From assembly GCF_011759375.1 (NCBI RefSeq), contig NZ_JAARML010000001.1:1984001-2048000 (forward strand): a stretch of 64,000 nucleotides of DNA, written 5' to 3'. The notes beneath the pieces were generated by a model, which made no database searches, was not told the origin of the DNA, and saw only the letters and a program-made list of their open reading frames with translations. Shown one piece after another: positions 43,294-53,341 of the stretch (positions are counted from its first letter, which is position 1; each line of letters opens with the position of its first letter). The position numbers and the translations under genes are program-made. Origin of the DNA: Paraflavitalea devenefica (lineage in GTDB: Bacteria; Bacteroidota; Bacteroidia; Chitinophagales; Chitinophagaceae).

Positions 43294-45747
43294 ATGCAGA
43301 AAACTACGCTGACCCTGGTCCTTCTCTTCCTGCTTACCATTGCACAGGCCCAGAAAGTAATCGTTAATACCGTTGGTAAAGACCCTTTCAATGGTAAAGC
43401 AGATCAGATCGTGTATAATGCCAAAGAGGGCGAATGGACATTTCAGTCATATACCGTTCCTGTTATCAAAACCACCTTCCGGCCCACAGGGTATACCCGT
43501 GGAGAACAGGTATCGGATGCGGTAATAGCCAAGCCGCAGCCGCTTACTACCAAAATAACAGTAGCTACTGCACAAACTGTAGAACTGGAAAACAATACCA
43601 GCATCATCATACAGCGCGATAAACTCTACTATAGGGCAGGCCGGGAAGTAAAAGTTAAATCAGCTTCCTTCTTTACCCAGGGCGATAACAACGGATTCCG
43701 CTTCCAGCTTAGCGACCAGGAAAAATTCTTTGGAGGCGGAGAACGCGCATTGCCCATGGACCGTCGTGGTTACAGGTTCAACCTGTACAACATGGCCGCC
43801 TACGGTTATGGCCTTGGCGCCGATAACCTGAACTTCTCCGTACCGGTGCTCATCTCCTCCAATGGCTATGCCTTGTTCTTTGACAATCCTTCCAAGGGGT
43901 ATTTCGATATTGGCCTTACGGATAAAAACCTGCTGGAAGCTGGTTTTCAAAGCGGCGAACTTACCTTCTATGTGGTCTTTGGAAAAAACATGGATGAAAT
44001 ACTCAGTAACTATACGGCCATCACCGGCAGGCAACCGTTACCGCCGCGCTGGGCATTGGGCAACTTTGTGTCCCGCTTCGGCTATCGCAATGAAGAACAG
44101 GTGCAGCAGGTGGTAAAGAAAATGCGCGACAACAAATTCCCGATGGATGGGCTCATCTTCGATCTCTTCTGGTTTGGCGATAACATCAAAGGCACCCTCG
44201 GCAACCTCGATTGGGGGAGTACTACCCAATGGCCCAATCCCAAACTCATGATAGAGAACTTCAGGGTTAAAGACAACCTCAAAACTGTTCTTATCACAGA
44301 GCCCTTCATTCTGCAGGGATCAAAAACCTATACAGAAGCAACCCCCTTTCTGTCAGTAGATGCTGCCGGTAAACCTTACAGCTTCACCGACCTTTACTTT
44401 GGCAATGGCGGCCTGGTTGATATCTTCCGTAAGCCTGCACAGGACTGGTTCTGGAAATACTATAAAAAACAAATTGGCAATGGCGTTGCCGGTTGGTGGT
44501 CTGACCTCGGCGAACCTGAAAAGCATCCGAAGGAAATCATGCACAACCTGAAGGATTATGGGGTGAACAGGCCGATGAGTGCAGATGAAGTACACAACAT
44601 TTACGGGCACTATTGGAGTAAAATGTTGTTTGAGAAATACCGCGATGATTATCCTTCCACACGCTTATTCCATTTGAACAGGGCCGGTTTTGCCGGCAGC
44701 CAACGTTATAGTGTTTTCCCCTGGACAGGCGATGTGGCCCGTAACTGGAGTGGACTTAAATCGCAGTTCCCCGTATTGCTTGGTATGAGTGCAAGCGGCC
44801 TGCCCTATGTGCATTCAGATGCTGGTGGCTTTGCCATGGCCGATCAGGCCGATGCTGAGTTGTATACCCGCTGGCTACAGTTTGCCGCTTTTACACCCAT
44901 CTTCCGGCCGCATGGCACCGCACTGGAAGACTATGATAAAACAGTAAAGAATATCCCTTCTGAACCAGCCTTGTGGGATGAACCCACCCGGTCCATCGTG
45001 CGTAACTACATCAACCTGCGTTACCAGTTATTGCCTTATAATTATACGCTGAGCTATGAGCAGGCAGTATTGGGCAAGCCGCTCATGCGTCCCTTATACT
45101 ACTATAGCTTTGCCGATGCTGATGCTTTCAAAGCAGAAGACCAATACTATTGGGGCGATAACTTACTTGTGGCGCCAGTTACCAGTCAGGGCGCTACTGC
45201 CAGAATGCTCTACCTGCCCGAAGGGAAATGGTACAACTTCTATGACAATACCCTGCTCAATGGAAAACAATGGCTCAATCAGCCGGTAGATATCAACCGC
45301 ATACCTTTATTTGTAAAAGCCGGTGGGTTCATTCCGTTATGGCAGGCCGATTCCATTAAATCTGTAGAGACCTACAACTCAAAAGACATCAGTCTGCTCT
45401 ATTATCCTTCAGAGACTACTTCCTCCTATACATTCTATGATGATGACGGCACCAGTACCAGGACCCTGGAAAAAGCCGATTATGAGCTCATTACTTTTAC
45501 CGGCGTAGCGCAAGGAAGCAATATTTCCATTGACATCAAAACCAATAATGAAGCCCTCTATAAACGCAAACAGGTAAGGAAATTTACCATACTGGTTCCG
45601 GCCACGGCCGCTTTTACTTCTATAACGGTCAACAGTAAGCCGGCGGCTGCAGCCAAGGCCATAAAGCCCATCAGCCTGGCAGGCGGCAAATTTGCTTCAG
45701 CAGTAATAGAGTTTGCCGGTAAACAAACTAAAATAGAACTGAAATAA
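43294..45747 (+). CDS. Glycoside hydrolase family 31 enzyme (alpha-glucosidase-like)
   Basis: About 817 residues from the ATG at 43294 (43285 also possible), with a signal peptide ending at TIAQAQ. The N-terminal beta domain leads into the (beta/alpha)8 barrel, where the GH31 nucleophile is Asp404 in WWSDLGEPE and the acid/base is Asp509 in YVHSDAGGF. DGLIFDLFWFG and HLNRAGFAGSQRY are further family signatures, and the C-terminal ~140 residues form the usual beta domains. The enzyme should cleave alpha-glucosides or alpha-xylosides in the periplasm; sugar specificity is not clear by eye. It does not sit in a polysaccharide utilisation locus. The longer frame would start at a GTG inside a terminator and is rejected. 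Confidence 0.92.
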   Translation: MQKTTLTLVLLFLLTIAQAQKVIVNTVGKDPFNGKADQIVYNAKEGEWTFQSYTVPVIKTTFRPTGYTRGEQVSDAVIAKPQPLTTKITVATAQTVELENNTSIIIQRDKLYYRAGREVKVKSASFFTQGDNNGFRFQLSDQEKFFGGGERALPMDRRGYRFNLYNMAAYGYGLGADNLNFSVPVLISSNGYALFFDNPSKGYFDIGLTDKNLLEAGFQSGELTFYVVFGKNMDEILSNYTAITGRQPLPPRWALGNFVSRFGYRNEEQVQQVVKKMRDNKFPMDGLIFDLFWFGDNIKGTLGNLDWGSTTQWPNPKLMIENFRVKDNLKTVLITEPFILQGSKTYTEATPFLSVDAAGKPYSFTDLYFGNGGLVDIFRKPAQDWFWKYYKKQIGNGVAGWWSDLGEPEKHPKEIMHNLKDYGVNRPMSADEVHNIYGHYWSKMLFEKYRDDYPSTRLFHLNRAGFAGSQRYSVFPWTGDVARNWSGLKSQFPVLLGMSASGLPYVHSDAGGFAMADQADAELYTRWLQFAAFTPIFRPHGTALEDYDKTVKNIPSEPALWDEPTRSIVRNYINLRYQLLPYNYTLSYEQAVLGKPLMRPLYYYSFADADAFKAEDQYYWGDNLLVAPVTSQGATARMLYLPEGKWYNFYDNTLLNGKQWLNQPVDINRIPLFVKAGGFIPLWQADSIKSVETYNSKDISLLYYPSETTSSYTFYDDDGTSTRTLEKADYELITFTGVAQGSNISIDIKTNNEALYKRKQVRKFTILVPATAAFTSITVNSKPAAAAKAIKPISLAGGKFASAVIEFAGKQTKIELK

Positions 45748-46352
45748 GCATAAGTGCTCTGGAAGGGGGGAGCTTTTGCATCATTGAAGAAATCAAATTG
45801 TGGAACCCAAAATCACAAATGCGGAATTAAATCCGCAAAATAAGCTACCCAAACACCTGTATCGGGCTTTTTTGCACTTAAAAAAAGGTGGTATATCGTT
45901 TGCCCTAAGCTAATCGGTTTTTCATAGGATATTGGATTATAAATAGTCTGGATGTCTATCCGGGCTATTTTTTTATTCCCGGTTACTATCATTTTAGTAC
46001 AGGATACCAAAATCCTCCCACTATAACCGGCAAGCAACTTCCCAAAGCCGGAACTTTAATAGATACCAGTAATTAATGAAGTGTAACTAAGTGAGAAAGC
46101 ACTACATACAATACATCGCGGAAACCGCAGGTAGTTTTGCGATGTGGATAACAAGCTTTTGGCATGAAGCATGCAATTATAGAGGCAGCCAAAATCCACC
46201 TCTATGAAAAAAACAATCATCGTCAACCTGCTTATGCAATTGGTATTCTACGCGCTGGTATATATGATCGCGCTACTATGAGCAAAACAGCGGTTCAATG
46301 AAATCGAAAGCCTGACAACTTAGGTCGGATTTCTGATCCCGGATTTCCGACC
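45748..46352. other. 605-base intergenic region
   Basis: It holds a hairpin TGCGGA-ATTAAA-TCCGCA at 45820-45837, a possible 25-codon membrane peptide at 46204-46281, and an 8-bp dyad (AGGTCGGA...TCCGACCT, 46322-46353) next to the trmD stop. The rest shows no gene. Confidence 0.5.
46204..46281 (+). CDS. Possible 25-residue membrane peptide
   Basis: ATG to TGA encodes 25 residues: a basic start (MKKT) followed by an almost wholly hydrophobic run with two aromatic residues, as in single-span membrane peptides. No Shine-Dalgarno is present. A TAGAGG/CCTCTA dyad with a 13-base loop (46180-46204) ends on the A of the ATG and would fold over the start. It could be a small regulatory or toxin-like membrane protein, or chance. 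Nothing outside the sequence character supports it. Confidence 0.35.
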   Translation: MKKTIIVNLLMQLVFYALVYMIALL

Positions 46353-47030
46353 TCAGTCTTTCAACAGATCCGGCTTTCTTTCCGTAGTACGTTGTACCGC
46401 CTGCTCATAACGCCATTCTTCTATTTTTTTCAGGTCGCCGCTCAGCAAAATATCAGGTACCTTCCAGCCACGGAAATCGGCCGGACGCGTATATACAGGA
46501 GGCGCCAGCAAATTATCCTGGAAAGAGTCAAAAAGGGCGCTCGTTTCATCATTTAATACGCCGGGCAACAATCTTCCTACTGCATCAACTACTACCGCAG
46601 CCGCCAGCTCACCACCACTCAATACATAATCACCAATAGAGATCTCTTTCGTTACGAAATGATCCCGTATCCGTTGATCAATCCCCTTATAATGTCCGCA
46701 AATGATCAATAAATTTTCTTTCATAGACAACTGGTTCGCGGTACCCTGGTTAAAAGTTTCCCCGTCAGGGGTCATATAAATAACCTCATCATAGCGGGTA
46801 TGCTGTGATAAACTTTCAATCGCATTGGCCAGGGGTTCGGGCATCATCACCATGCCGGCCCCGCCGCCATATTGATAATCGTCTACCTGCCCGTAATCAT
46901 TAACGGCCCATTTACGCAGATGATGCACCTGTACTTCCAGTAATCCTTTATCCCGGGCACGCTTCATAATAGAATGTGACAAGGGGCTCTCCAGCAACTC
47001 CGGTAAAACGGTAATAATGTCAATTCGCAT
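46353..47030 (-). CDS. trmD: tRNA (guanine-N1)-methyltransferase (TrmD)
   Basis: 225 residues from the ATG at 47030. TrmD makes m1G37 next to the anticodon and prevents frameshifting. The SPOUT knot is seen in [29 protein letters not shown], and [15 protein letters not shown]; the C-terminus has [22 protein letters not shown]. In many bacteria trmD follows rpsP and rimM; here it stands alone, 16 kb from rpsP and on the other strand. A -7 box ends four bases before the chosen ATG, arguing against the longer frame. Confidence 0.96.
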   Translation of the reverse strand: MRIDIITVLPELLESPLSHSIMKRARDKGLLEVQVHHLRKWAVNDYGQVDDYQYGGGAGMVMMPEPLANAIESLSQHTRYDEVIYMTPDGETFNQGTANQLSMKENLLIICGHYKGIDQRIRDHFVTKEISIGDYVLSGGELAAAVVVDAVGRLLPGVLNDETSALFDSFQDNLLAPPVYTRPADFRGWKVPDILLSGDLKKIEEWRYEQAVQRTTERKPDLLKD

Positions 47031-47034
47031 AGCA

Positions 47035-47042
47035 CAAAGATA
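47035..47042 (-). promoter_or_regulatory. -7 box of trmD, four bases before the ATG
   Basis: Minus strand: TATCTTTG-TGCT-ATG, a full TAnnTTTG match. Transcription would begin at or next to the ATG. Confidence 0.5.
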
Positions 47043-47176
47043 AAAGAATCTCATCCGGACGCTTGTCCAAAATTTCCTATGCTGCTTAATCAAATAATAA
47101 TAACCGCTTTTGCGTTTAAAGCCTGAAACACCGGTTTTTATTATTGACCCTATAACCCCTAAACCCTCTAAACCGC

Positions 47177-48679
47177 ATGTTTAAGCAATTAAACGGTCAG
47201 TTTTTATTGCGTAAAACGATCGTACCCGTTCTTGTTTGTAGTTCTTTATCTGGTTTCGCCCAGGATTATACCGGCTATAGGACCGGTAACTATACCGGTG
47301 TAAACAGCGTCTTCTTTAATCCTGCCAATATTGCAGACAGCCGTTATCGCTGGGATGTGAACCTTATCTCCGTGAATGCATTGGGTGGTAACAATCAGGC
47401 CTCTTTCAAACTGAAAAACCTCAGCGAATCATTCAATGCCGATAGCCTGGAAAATCAGTTATATGGCAAAAATGCAGGTACTACCAGTGGCCTTATGAGC
47501 GTTAACGTATTGGGGCCTTCCTTCCTATTTAATATTGGTAAAAAGACAGCTATCGCTATCACCACGCGTAGCCGGGTTATGGCCAATGTAGAAGAAGTGG
47601 ATGGTACCCTGATGCAGCAAATAATAGATGGCTATACAAGTGATGCAGGGCTGCCTTATACCATCACGGCTGCTAAGAACATGCGTGTAAACATGAATGC
47701 CTGGGCTGAATTTGGTGCAAGCGTTGGCAGGGTGCTTATAGACAAAGAAAAACACTTTCTCAAAGGAGGTATCACCCTCAAATACCTTGCTGGTGTAGGC
47801 AATGCTTATGTCCAGATCAAGAACCTCAGTACCACCATCAATGAAGATGCAATAGAGGAAAAAGCTTACCTGTCCAATACCACGGGTCGCATCGGCATGG
47901 GGTTTGGCGGAGCGCGTTTTGATGATTTTGAGGCAGATGATCTTACTTCGTTCGACAGCAAAGGCTTTGGTACTGATATTGGTTTCGTATATGAGTTCAG
48001 GCCCGATCACCAGAAATACCGGAACGGTGAAAACTATGATTGGCGCAGGGATGAGAACAAATACAAACTCCGTGTAGGGGTGGCCTTATTGGACATAGGC
48101 GCCATAAAGTACAAGCGGGATAACACCCGGAGTGGTGCTTATGACCTCGGTGTTACAGGTCCTGAACGCTTTTACCTGTCAGAGCTGTCAGATGAGGAAC
48201 TGGATGACTACAAGCAATTCTTTGACAGTCGTCCGCAATATTTTACACCTGTTGCCGGTAGTACAGAAGATACTTACAAAGTAGGCCTGCCTACCACCTT
48301 GCAGGTAGATGTGGATTACCACCTGCACCGTGGTTTTTACATTAGCGCTGCCGGCCAGTTCTCGCTGGTGAGCAGTGATAGCAAGCCCTACAACAGCCAA
48401 TACCAGAACGCTTTTACCCTTACTCCCCGGTATGAGACCTCCAAATTCGGATGTTACCTGCCGCTCAACTACAATGGGCTTACCAAACTCAATGCAGGTC
48501 TGTCACTCCGCCTGGGTCCGCTCTTCGTGGGGTCGGGCAGTGTCTTAACTGCGTTGTTAGGAGAGTCAAAGCAGGCCGATGTGCACGTGGGTATCCGCTT
48601 TGGAGTATTGCATAAAAACAAGGCAGGCAAAGCAAAAGTCGCTAAAGAGAAAAAAGAGCCTGCTGAAACCAACCAATAG
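47177..48679 (+). CDS. DUF5723 family outer-membrane protein
   Basis: 500 residues with a signal peptide (ending near GFAQ). The mature N-terminus [34 protein letters not shown] is typical of DUF5723, a Bacteroidota family predicted to be outer-membrane barrels distantly like PorP/PorV. Amphipathic strands continue to a charged C-terminal tail ([15 protein letters not shown]). The function is unknown. It is a single gene, divergent from trmD and closed by a terminator. Confidence 0.75.
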   Translation: MFKQLNGQFLLRKTIVPVLVCSSLSGFAQDYTGYRTGNYTGVNSVFFNPANIADSRYRWDVNLISVNALGGNNQASFKLKNLSESFNADSLENQLYGKNAGTTSGLMSVNVLGPSFLFNIGKKTAIAITTRSRVMANVEEVDGTLMQQIIDGYTSDAGLPYTITAAKNMRVNMNAWAEFGASVGRVLIDKEKHFLKGGITLKYLAGVGNAYVQIKNLSTTINEDAIEEKAYLSNTTGRIGMGFGGARFDDFEADDLTSFDSKGFGTDIGFVYEFRPDHQKYRNGENYDWRRDENKYKLRVGVALLDIGAIKYKRDNTRSGAYDLGVTGPERFYLSELSDEELDDYKQFFDSRPQYFTPVAGSTEDTYKVGLPTTLQVDVDYHLHRGFYISAAGQFSLVSSDSKPYNSQYQNAFTLTPRYETSKFGCYLPLNYNGLTKLNAGLSLRLGPLFVGSGSVLTALLGESKQADVHVGIRFGVLHKNKAGKAKVAKEKKEPAETNQ

Positions 48680-48708
48680 TTTTCTGATCAAAGGTTATAG
48701 GTAAGACA

Positions 48709-48740
48709 AAAGCCCCCGGATATCCGGCGGGCTTTCTTAT
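48709..48740 (+). terminator. Terminator after DUF5723 gene
   Basis: AAAGCCC-C-CCGG / CCGG-C-GGGCTTT, one C-C mismatch in a strong stem with a four-base ATAT centre, followed by CTTATATT. It may also serve the convergent S4 gene. Confidence 0.75.
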
Positions 48741-48790
48741 ATTATTGGGGCTCGTTGCCTTTATGTCTTATTACCTCGATGCCTCCCCGG

Positions 48791-49180
48791 CTACTCATCA
48801 AAAAAATCCCCCAGTTCTCTCCGCTGTTTCTTCGTAGGACGGCCAATCTTGCTGAGGCGCTTGCCGGTATGAAAGCTGGCAGCCTGGAATTCTATCCGTT
48901 CCAGTTCTTCAGGCGGTGTAATATCAGTATAATACTTAATGGCTTCAGAATAGGCCACTCGGTTATGCAAGAGGGCTGTTACCTGCACGCGCCAGCGGCG
49001 GGCTTCAGTTTTCACATGGTACTCATCACCCACAGAAACCGTCTTGGATGGTTTCACGGGCATATCATGCAGCTTCACCTTGCCGGCATCACAGGCTGCT
49101 GCTGCCAGCGCCCGCGTCTTAAACAACCGGATTGCCCACAGGTACTTGTCAATGCGTAATTTTTCTTTTTCACTACCCAT
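48791..49180 (-). CDS. Hsp15-like S4-domain RNA-binding protein
   Basis: 129 residues: an S4 RNA-binding domain at the N-terminus (LRIDKYLWAIRLFKTRALAAAACDAGKV, KVNGxxVKPSKTV-like part), then a basic tail (RPTKKQRRELGDFFDE). Hsp15 (HslR) binds stalled 50S subunits carrying nascent chains and helps recycle them. A heat-shock promoter is not evident here. It follows the M20 dipeptidase on the minus strand, separated by that gene's terminator. Confidence 0.85.
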   Translation of the reverse strand: MGSEKEKLRIDKYLWAIRLFKTRALAAAACDAGKVKLHDMPVKPSKTVSVGDEYHVKTEARRWRVQVTALLHNRVAYSEAIKYYTDITPPEELERIEFQAASFHTGKRLSKIGRPTKKQRRELGDFFDE

Positions 49181-49189
49181 ACTGTAAAA

Positions 49190-49222
49190 TTAAAAAATCC
49201 CGGAACTATTCGCTTCCGGGAT
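49190..49222 (-). terminator. Terminator of the M20 dipeptidase gene
   Basis: Minus strand: perfect 9-bp stem ATCCCGGAA/TTCCGGGAT with an 8-base loop, then TTTTTTA. Located 25 bases past the dipeptidase stop codon. Confidence 0.85.
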
Positions 49223-49246
49223 CTATAAAATTTAGCCCAGTTGCCT

Positions 49247-50617
49247 CTACTTCCCAACCTCAGCAAAATACTTATGGAAATAAGGGATCGTTTCAATGCC
49301 CTTATAAAAATTCAGCAGGTCAAACTTCTCATTGGGCGAATGCAGGTTATCACTATCCAGCCCAAAGCCCATGAATACGATCTTTACACCCAGTTCCTTT
49401 TCCAGGATCGTACAAATGGGAATACTGCCACCGCCGCGTACGGGGATTGGCTTCTTACCAAAAGTTGTTTCAATGGCTTTTGCAGCAGCCTGGTAAGCCA
49501 GGGAATCAATAGGCGTCATATAAGGTTCTCCGCCGTGCAGCTCTACTGCGTCCACCGTTACGGAGGCAGGTGCGATCTTACGGAAATAATTCAGCAGGAT
49601 CTCCGTGATATTATGGGAAGATTGATTGGGCACCAGCCTGGCAGAAATCTTGGCAAATGCTTTTGAAGGTAATACCGTCTTGGCGCCTTCACCGGTATAA
49701 CCACCCCAGATGCCATTCAGCTCAAGGGTAGGGCGGATGCCGGTACGCTCATTCGTCGTAAATCCTTTTTCACCCCACAACTCTTTCACGCCCAGGTCTT
49801 TCTTATAAGCTTCCTCATCATAAGGCGCCTGTGCCATCAGGTTACGTTCTTCCTGGCCTGCTTCAACCACATCATTATAAAAACCGGGGATGGTAATATG
49901 GTTATTCTCGTCATGGCAGGAGGCGATCATCCTGGCCAGGATAGTGATCGGGTTGGCTACAGCGCCGCCATACACACCACTGTGCAGGTCGCGGTTGGCT
50001 GCCGTTACCTCCACCTGGATATAGGCCAATCCACGTACGCCAATATCCATAGAAGGATTGTTCATGCTGATCATGGCAGTATCGCTGATCAGGATCACAT
50101 CGCACTTCAGCAGGTCCTTATGCGCAGCTACAAATGCACCCAGGTTGGGCGATCCTACTTCTTCTTCCCCTTCTATCAGGAACTTAATATTCGTGGTCAA
50201 TGCACCCGTTTTAGACAAAATCTCCAATGCCTTCACGTGCATATAAAACTGGCCTTTATCATCGGCCGATCCGCGTGCATAAATACGTCCATCCTTGATC
50301 ACCGGCTCGAAAGGTCCGCTGTTCCATAAATTCAGTGGATCAGGTGGCTGTACGTCATAATGCCCATATACCAATACCGTAGGTTTTGACGGATCTATAA
50401 TCTTTTCGCCATAAACCACCGGGTGGCCTGCTGTTTCATATACAGCAGCAGTATCGGCCCCGGCTTCCTGCAAACGTTGTTTCACGGCTTCCGCACACTT
50501 CCTCATATCCTCCTTATTGACACTATTCGCACTGATCGAAGGAATGCGCAACAATTCCAGCAATTCATTCAGAAAACGGTCCTTATTCTTTTCCTGATAA
50601 TCTTTCCAGGCTTGCAT
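49247..50617 (-). CDS. M20 family dipeptidase
   Basis: 456-residue zinc dipeptidase of the M20/CNDP type. Metal ligands appear in VLVYGHYDVQPP (His, with catalytic Asp two residues on), GSADDKGQF (bridging Asp), and FLIEGEEEVGSPN (catalytic base and ligand Glu pair). VRGLAYIQVEV and the lid-domain HSGVYGG follow. The later EQIGLxxxNLHSPNE-like segment reads DSDNLHSPNEKF and supplies the last His. No signal peptide, so it is cytosolic peptide turnover. It is a single gene with a clear terminator. Confidence 0.92.
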   Translation of the reverse strand: MQAWKDYQEKNKDRFLNELLELLRIPSISANSVNKEDMRKCAEAVKQRLQEAGADTAAVYETAGHPVVYGEKIIDPSKPTVLVYGHYDVQPPDPLNLWNSGPFEPVIKDGRIYARGSADDKGQFYMHVKALEILSKTGALTTNIKFLIEGEEEVGSPNLGAFVAAHKDLLKCDVILISDTAMISMNNPSMDIGVRGLAYIQVEVTAANRDLHSGVYGGAVANPITILARMIASCHDENNHITIPGFYNDVVEAGQEERNLMAQAPYDEEAYKKDLGVKELWGEKGFTTNERTGIRPTLELNGIWGGYTGEGAKTVLPSKAFAKISARLVPNQSSHNITEILLNYFRKIAPASVTVDAVELHGGEPYMTPIDSLAYQAAAKAIETTFGKKPIPVRGGGSIPICTILEKELGVKIVFMGFGLDSDNLHSPNEKFDLLNFYKGIETIPYFHKYFAEVGK

Positions 50618-50703
50618 ATTGACAGATTTAATAAGTATAAAAATAAGTCATTGGGAAGGCGAATATAGGCTGTTTTTGGGAACCGCATTTCCTGCCGGGT
50701 TTG

Positions 50704-51699
50704 TCAGGTCTTTGTGCTTAATTGGTGTCTTTTGTTTAAAGGAAGATTCTCCAGCGTCCAGGGTACCTGTCTTTCAAAAGGACGCTTGCGCACCGTACAA
50801 TCTGCTTTCGTACAAATGCTGCAGGAAAAATCAAGACAGCCATCAGAATGTACAAATAACTCAAGCGAATCGCCAAACTCCTGCCTGATCAGGCTGGATA
50901 ACTCATCAATCTCATGATGCGCTTCGCGTACATTAAAATACCAGGGTACTGTAAGGTGGCAATCTACATGTAACTGGCCACCATACTTGATCACACGCAG
51001 GTTGTGCAGGTCAATCCAGTTCTCCCGGCGATGTTTATTCAGCAGGTCCACCATCTTTAACAACAGTTCCTTATCTGCTTCATCCATAATGCCTGCTATC
51101 GAATGCCGTAAAATGCGGTAGCCGGTGAAGATCAAAATAAAAGCAAACAGGATGGCCACAGCGCCATCCAGCCAGGCAAGGCCGGTAAAATAGATCAGTA
51201 AAAGGCCCAGGATAATGCCAATAGTGGAATACGTATCGGATTGCAGGTGCCTGCCGCTGGCAACCAGCGCCAGAGAATTGTTCTTCTTGCCCTGCCGCAC
51301 ACTATAATAACCCATCACAAAATTCAGGAGGGCAGTCAGGGCGACCAGTAAGATGCCATAATCCAGCTTTTGCAGGGGATGCGGGTGCAGGAAATTATCG
51401 ATGGCTTCGTAAATAATAATAATGCCAGCTACCCCGATCAGGGTGCCTTCTACGGCGGCTGACAGGAACTCGGCCTTGCCATGTCCGTAGGGATGGTTTT
51501 CATCCCTTGGCCTGGCAGCTACAGATAGGCTGAACAAACCAATAAAGCCGGCCGCCACATTAACAGTGCTTTCCAGCGCGTCAGTAAGAATAGCTACTGA
51601 CCGGGTTAAAAAATAAGCAGCGATCTTAACCAGGAACAGACACACGCCTATTGTTACCACCCATCTCTGTATGCGAAGGTTTTGCCGTCCTTTTTCCAA
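50704..51699 (-). CDS. Cation diffusion facilitator family transporter
   Basis: 331 residues with six membrane segments and a cytosolic C-terminal domain. CDF signatures: TDALESTVN in TM2, NHPYGHGKAEFL after it, and H151-x3-D155 in TM5 (GRHLQSDTYS). In TM2 the metal pair aligns as Glu43 and Asn47 instead of the usual Asp/His and Asp. The tail has four clustered cysteines (C-x4-C-x2-C-x4-C near 300-315), which may bind metal. Zn, Fe or Mn export is plausible; specificity is open. The frame starts with TTG at 51699, and no in-frame ATG lies near, so the TTG is taken as the start. Confidence 0.88.
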   Translation of the reverse strand: MEKGRQNLRIQRWVVTIGVCLFLVKIAAYFLTRSVAILTDALESTVNVAAGFIGLFSLSVAARPRDENHPYGHGKAEFLSAAVEGTLIGVAGIIIIYEAIDNFLHPHPLQKLDYGILLVALTALLNFVMGYYSVRQGKKNNSLALVASGRHLQSDTYSTIGIILGLLLIYFTGLAWLDGAVAILFAFILIFTGYRILRHSIAGIMDEADKELLLKMVDLLNKHRRENWIDLHNLRVIKYGGQLHVDCHLTVPWYFNVREAHHEIDELSSLIRQEFGDSLELFVHSDGCLDFSCSICTKADCTVRKRPFERQVPWTLENLPLNKRHQLSTKT

Positions 51700-51744
51700 A
51701 TCGTCAGATTTGGAGTAAAAGTATAATATATTTTCTGGCAGGGA

Positions 51745-53271
51745 TTAGCGTACCACCATTACTTTTTCCTTAAAATGAGCGCCAGGCCCAAAAACATCTG
51801 GTATCATGAGGATATACGTACCGGCAGCAAGGCTATGTACATGTACAGGTTGCATTCCTTTCACCGATAGCCTTTGGACCATCTTGCCGTTCAGGTCAAA
51901 AATATACGCTTCTTTCTGTCCATTTACACCTTCCAGCCGTATACTGAACTGGCCTTCATTGGGGTTGGGCCAGATCGTCACATGCACGCTTGTTTCACCT
52001 TTTACCGCCTTGATCAAAGAATAATAAACCCTGTTGTCCAGGTCCACCTGTTTCAGGCGGTAATAGCTGATGCCGCTGTAATCATTGGCATCGGCAAACG
52101 TATAATGAAGCGGCAGGTTACTATTGCCATTAGGTGCTTTGGAACCGACAAATCCTCTTGCGGTAAAAATAGATTCGTTCTCCAGCCGGCGTTCTACATC
52201 AAATCCTTTATTATTTTGTTCCGTCTGTGTTTCCCAGTTTACCTGCACCGTACTGGTCGTTAACCGTTTTACGTTAAAGTCTGACAACTTAACAGGCAGC
52301 GCTGCAGACAATGAACCAATGCCAAACTCACTGAAGTTTCCCAGGTTATTCCTGAGCGCATAACCATGTGTTACCATCCGGCCTGCGCCCCCATTACCAT
52401 TCACATTACTGCCGGCAGGAACGCTCCAATCTGCCCCGCTCACAGAGCCTTCCGGACGGCGTAATATGGCAAATTGGTTATCGGTCAAACCGGTAAATCC
52501 ATTGAGTGATAACTTAAGATTGTACTTACCGGCCGTGGGGGCCACATTGGGGGTTAAATGCCAGATACCGCCATCGCTGATGCTTACATACGTGGCGCCT
52601 TGTTCAGTTACCATAAGCCCGGCATCTGTTCCTGTTTTGGGACCAAAGAAAGCGTCTATATAAGTAACATTATTCAGTGCATTGGCGGTAAGGTTATCCA
52701 GTTCAGCTACATTGGACCTTACCGCATTGCCTACCGGAAACTTATAATTATTCACAGTAGCCGGGGTTACAGAGCGACGTAGTCTTCCATTGAACCAGCC
52801 ATTCGTAAAACCGGGATTGCTGGCATCGGCTTCTACGGCCAGTTGTGTAGTGCCCGGAGCTATCGCCATAAAGGCGCCGGTATTAATAACGCCTTTTACC
52901 AGGTACCATTTATTGGCAGTAATATTGCTGCCCAACGTCAGGCTGCTGCCATTCATATCAACACGGTCAAAAGTGTTGAGGCTGTTAATCGCTTGATTAC
53001 CGGTACTGGTAAATACAAACCGGCCGGTACCATAACTATATCCCGAGGCGGTATTATCTGTAAAGTCAGCAGCAAGGCCGCTGTTATTGCCGATATTGAC
53101 AACGCCGTTATTCACCAGCGTACTTCCGTTCGCCAGTGTAACATTGCCTTGTACTGCTACCTGTGCGCCGTTTTGTATATGTAACGTAGCGCCTGATTGA
53201 ACAGTCAATTGAGCATATCCCGGTAACAGGGCCATCACATACAGGCCTGTAATAACACAATTCTTTTTCAT
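51745..53271 (-). CDS. T9SS type A sorted surface protein
   Basis: 508 residues with a signal peptide (ending near GYAQ). The N-terminal part has repeating beta-helix-like strands (LHIQNGAQVAVQGNVTLANG; LVNNGVVNIGNNSG). The middle is beta-rich. The C-terminal ~85 residues are a type A T9SS sorting domain: IWPNPNEGQFSIRLEG, YIFDLNGKMVQRL, LAAGTYILMI, and a final KVMVVR. It should cross the outer membrane through the T9SS and be attached or released by PorU. The substrate or role is unknown; an adhesin or surface layer is plausible. It lies downstream of a small secreted protein gene on the same strand (165 bases between). Confidence 0.85.
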   Translation of the reverse strand: MKKNCVITGLYVMALLPGYAQLTVQSGATLHIQNGAQVAVQGNVTLANGSTLVNNGVVNIGNNSGLAADFTDNTASGYSYGTGRFVFTSTGNQAINSLNTFDRVDMNGSSLTLGSNITANKWYLVKGVINTGAFMAIAPGTTQLAVEADASNPGFTNGWFNGRLRRSVTPATVNNYKFPVGNAVRSNVAELDNLTANALNNVTYIDAFFGPKTGTDAGLMVTEQGATYVSISDGGIWHLTPNVAPTAGKYNLKLSLNGFTGLTDNQFAILRRPEGSVSGADWSVPAGSNVNGNGGAGRMVTHGYALRNNLGNFSEFGIGSLSAALPVKLSDFNVKRLTTSTVQVNWETQTEQNNKGFDVERRLENESIFTARGFVGSKAPNGNSNLPLHYTFADANDYSGISYYRLKQVDLDNRVYYSLIKAVKGETSVHVTIWPNPNEGQFSIRLEGVNGQKEAYIFDLNGKMVQRLSVKGMQPVHVHSLAAGTYILMIPDVFGPGAHFKEKVMVVR

Positions 53272-53341
53272 AAATAAGTTTGGAGGTGACCAGTAATATC
53301 AACCAGTGGGTACATTAAAAGGTAGTGCAAAATATTACTTT

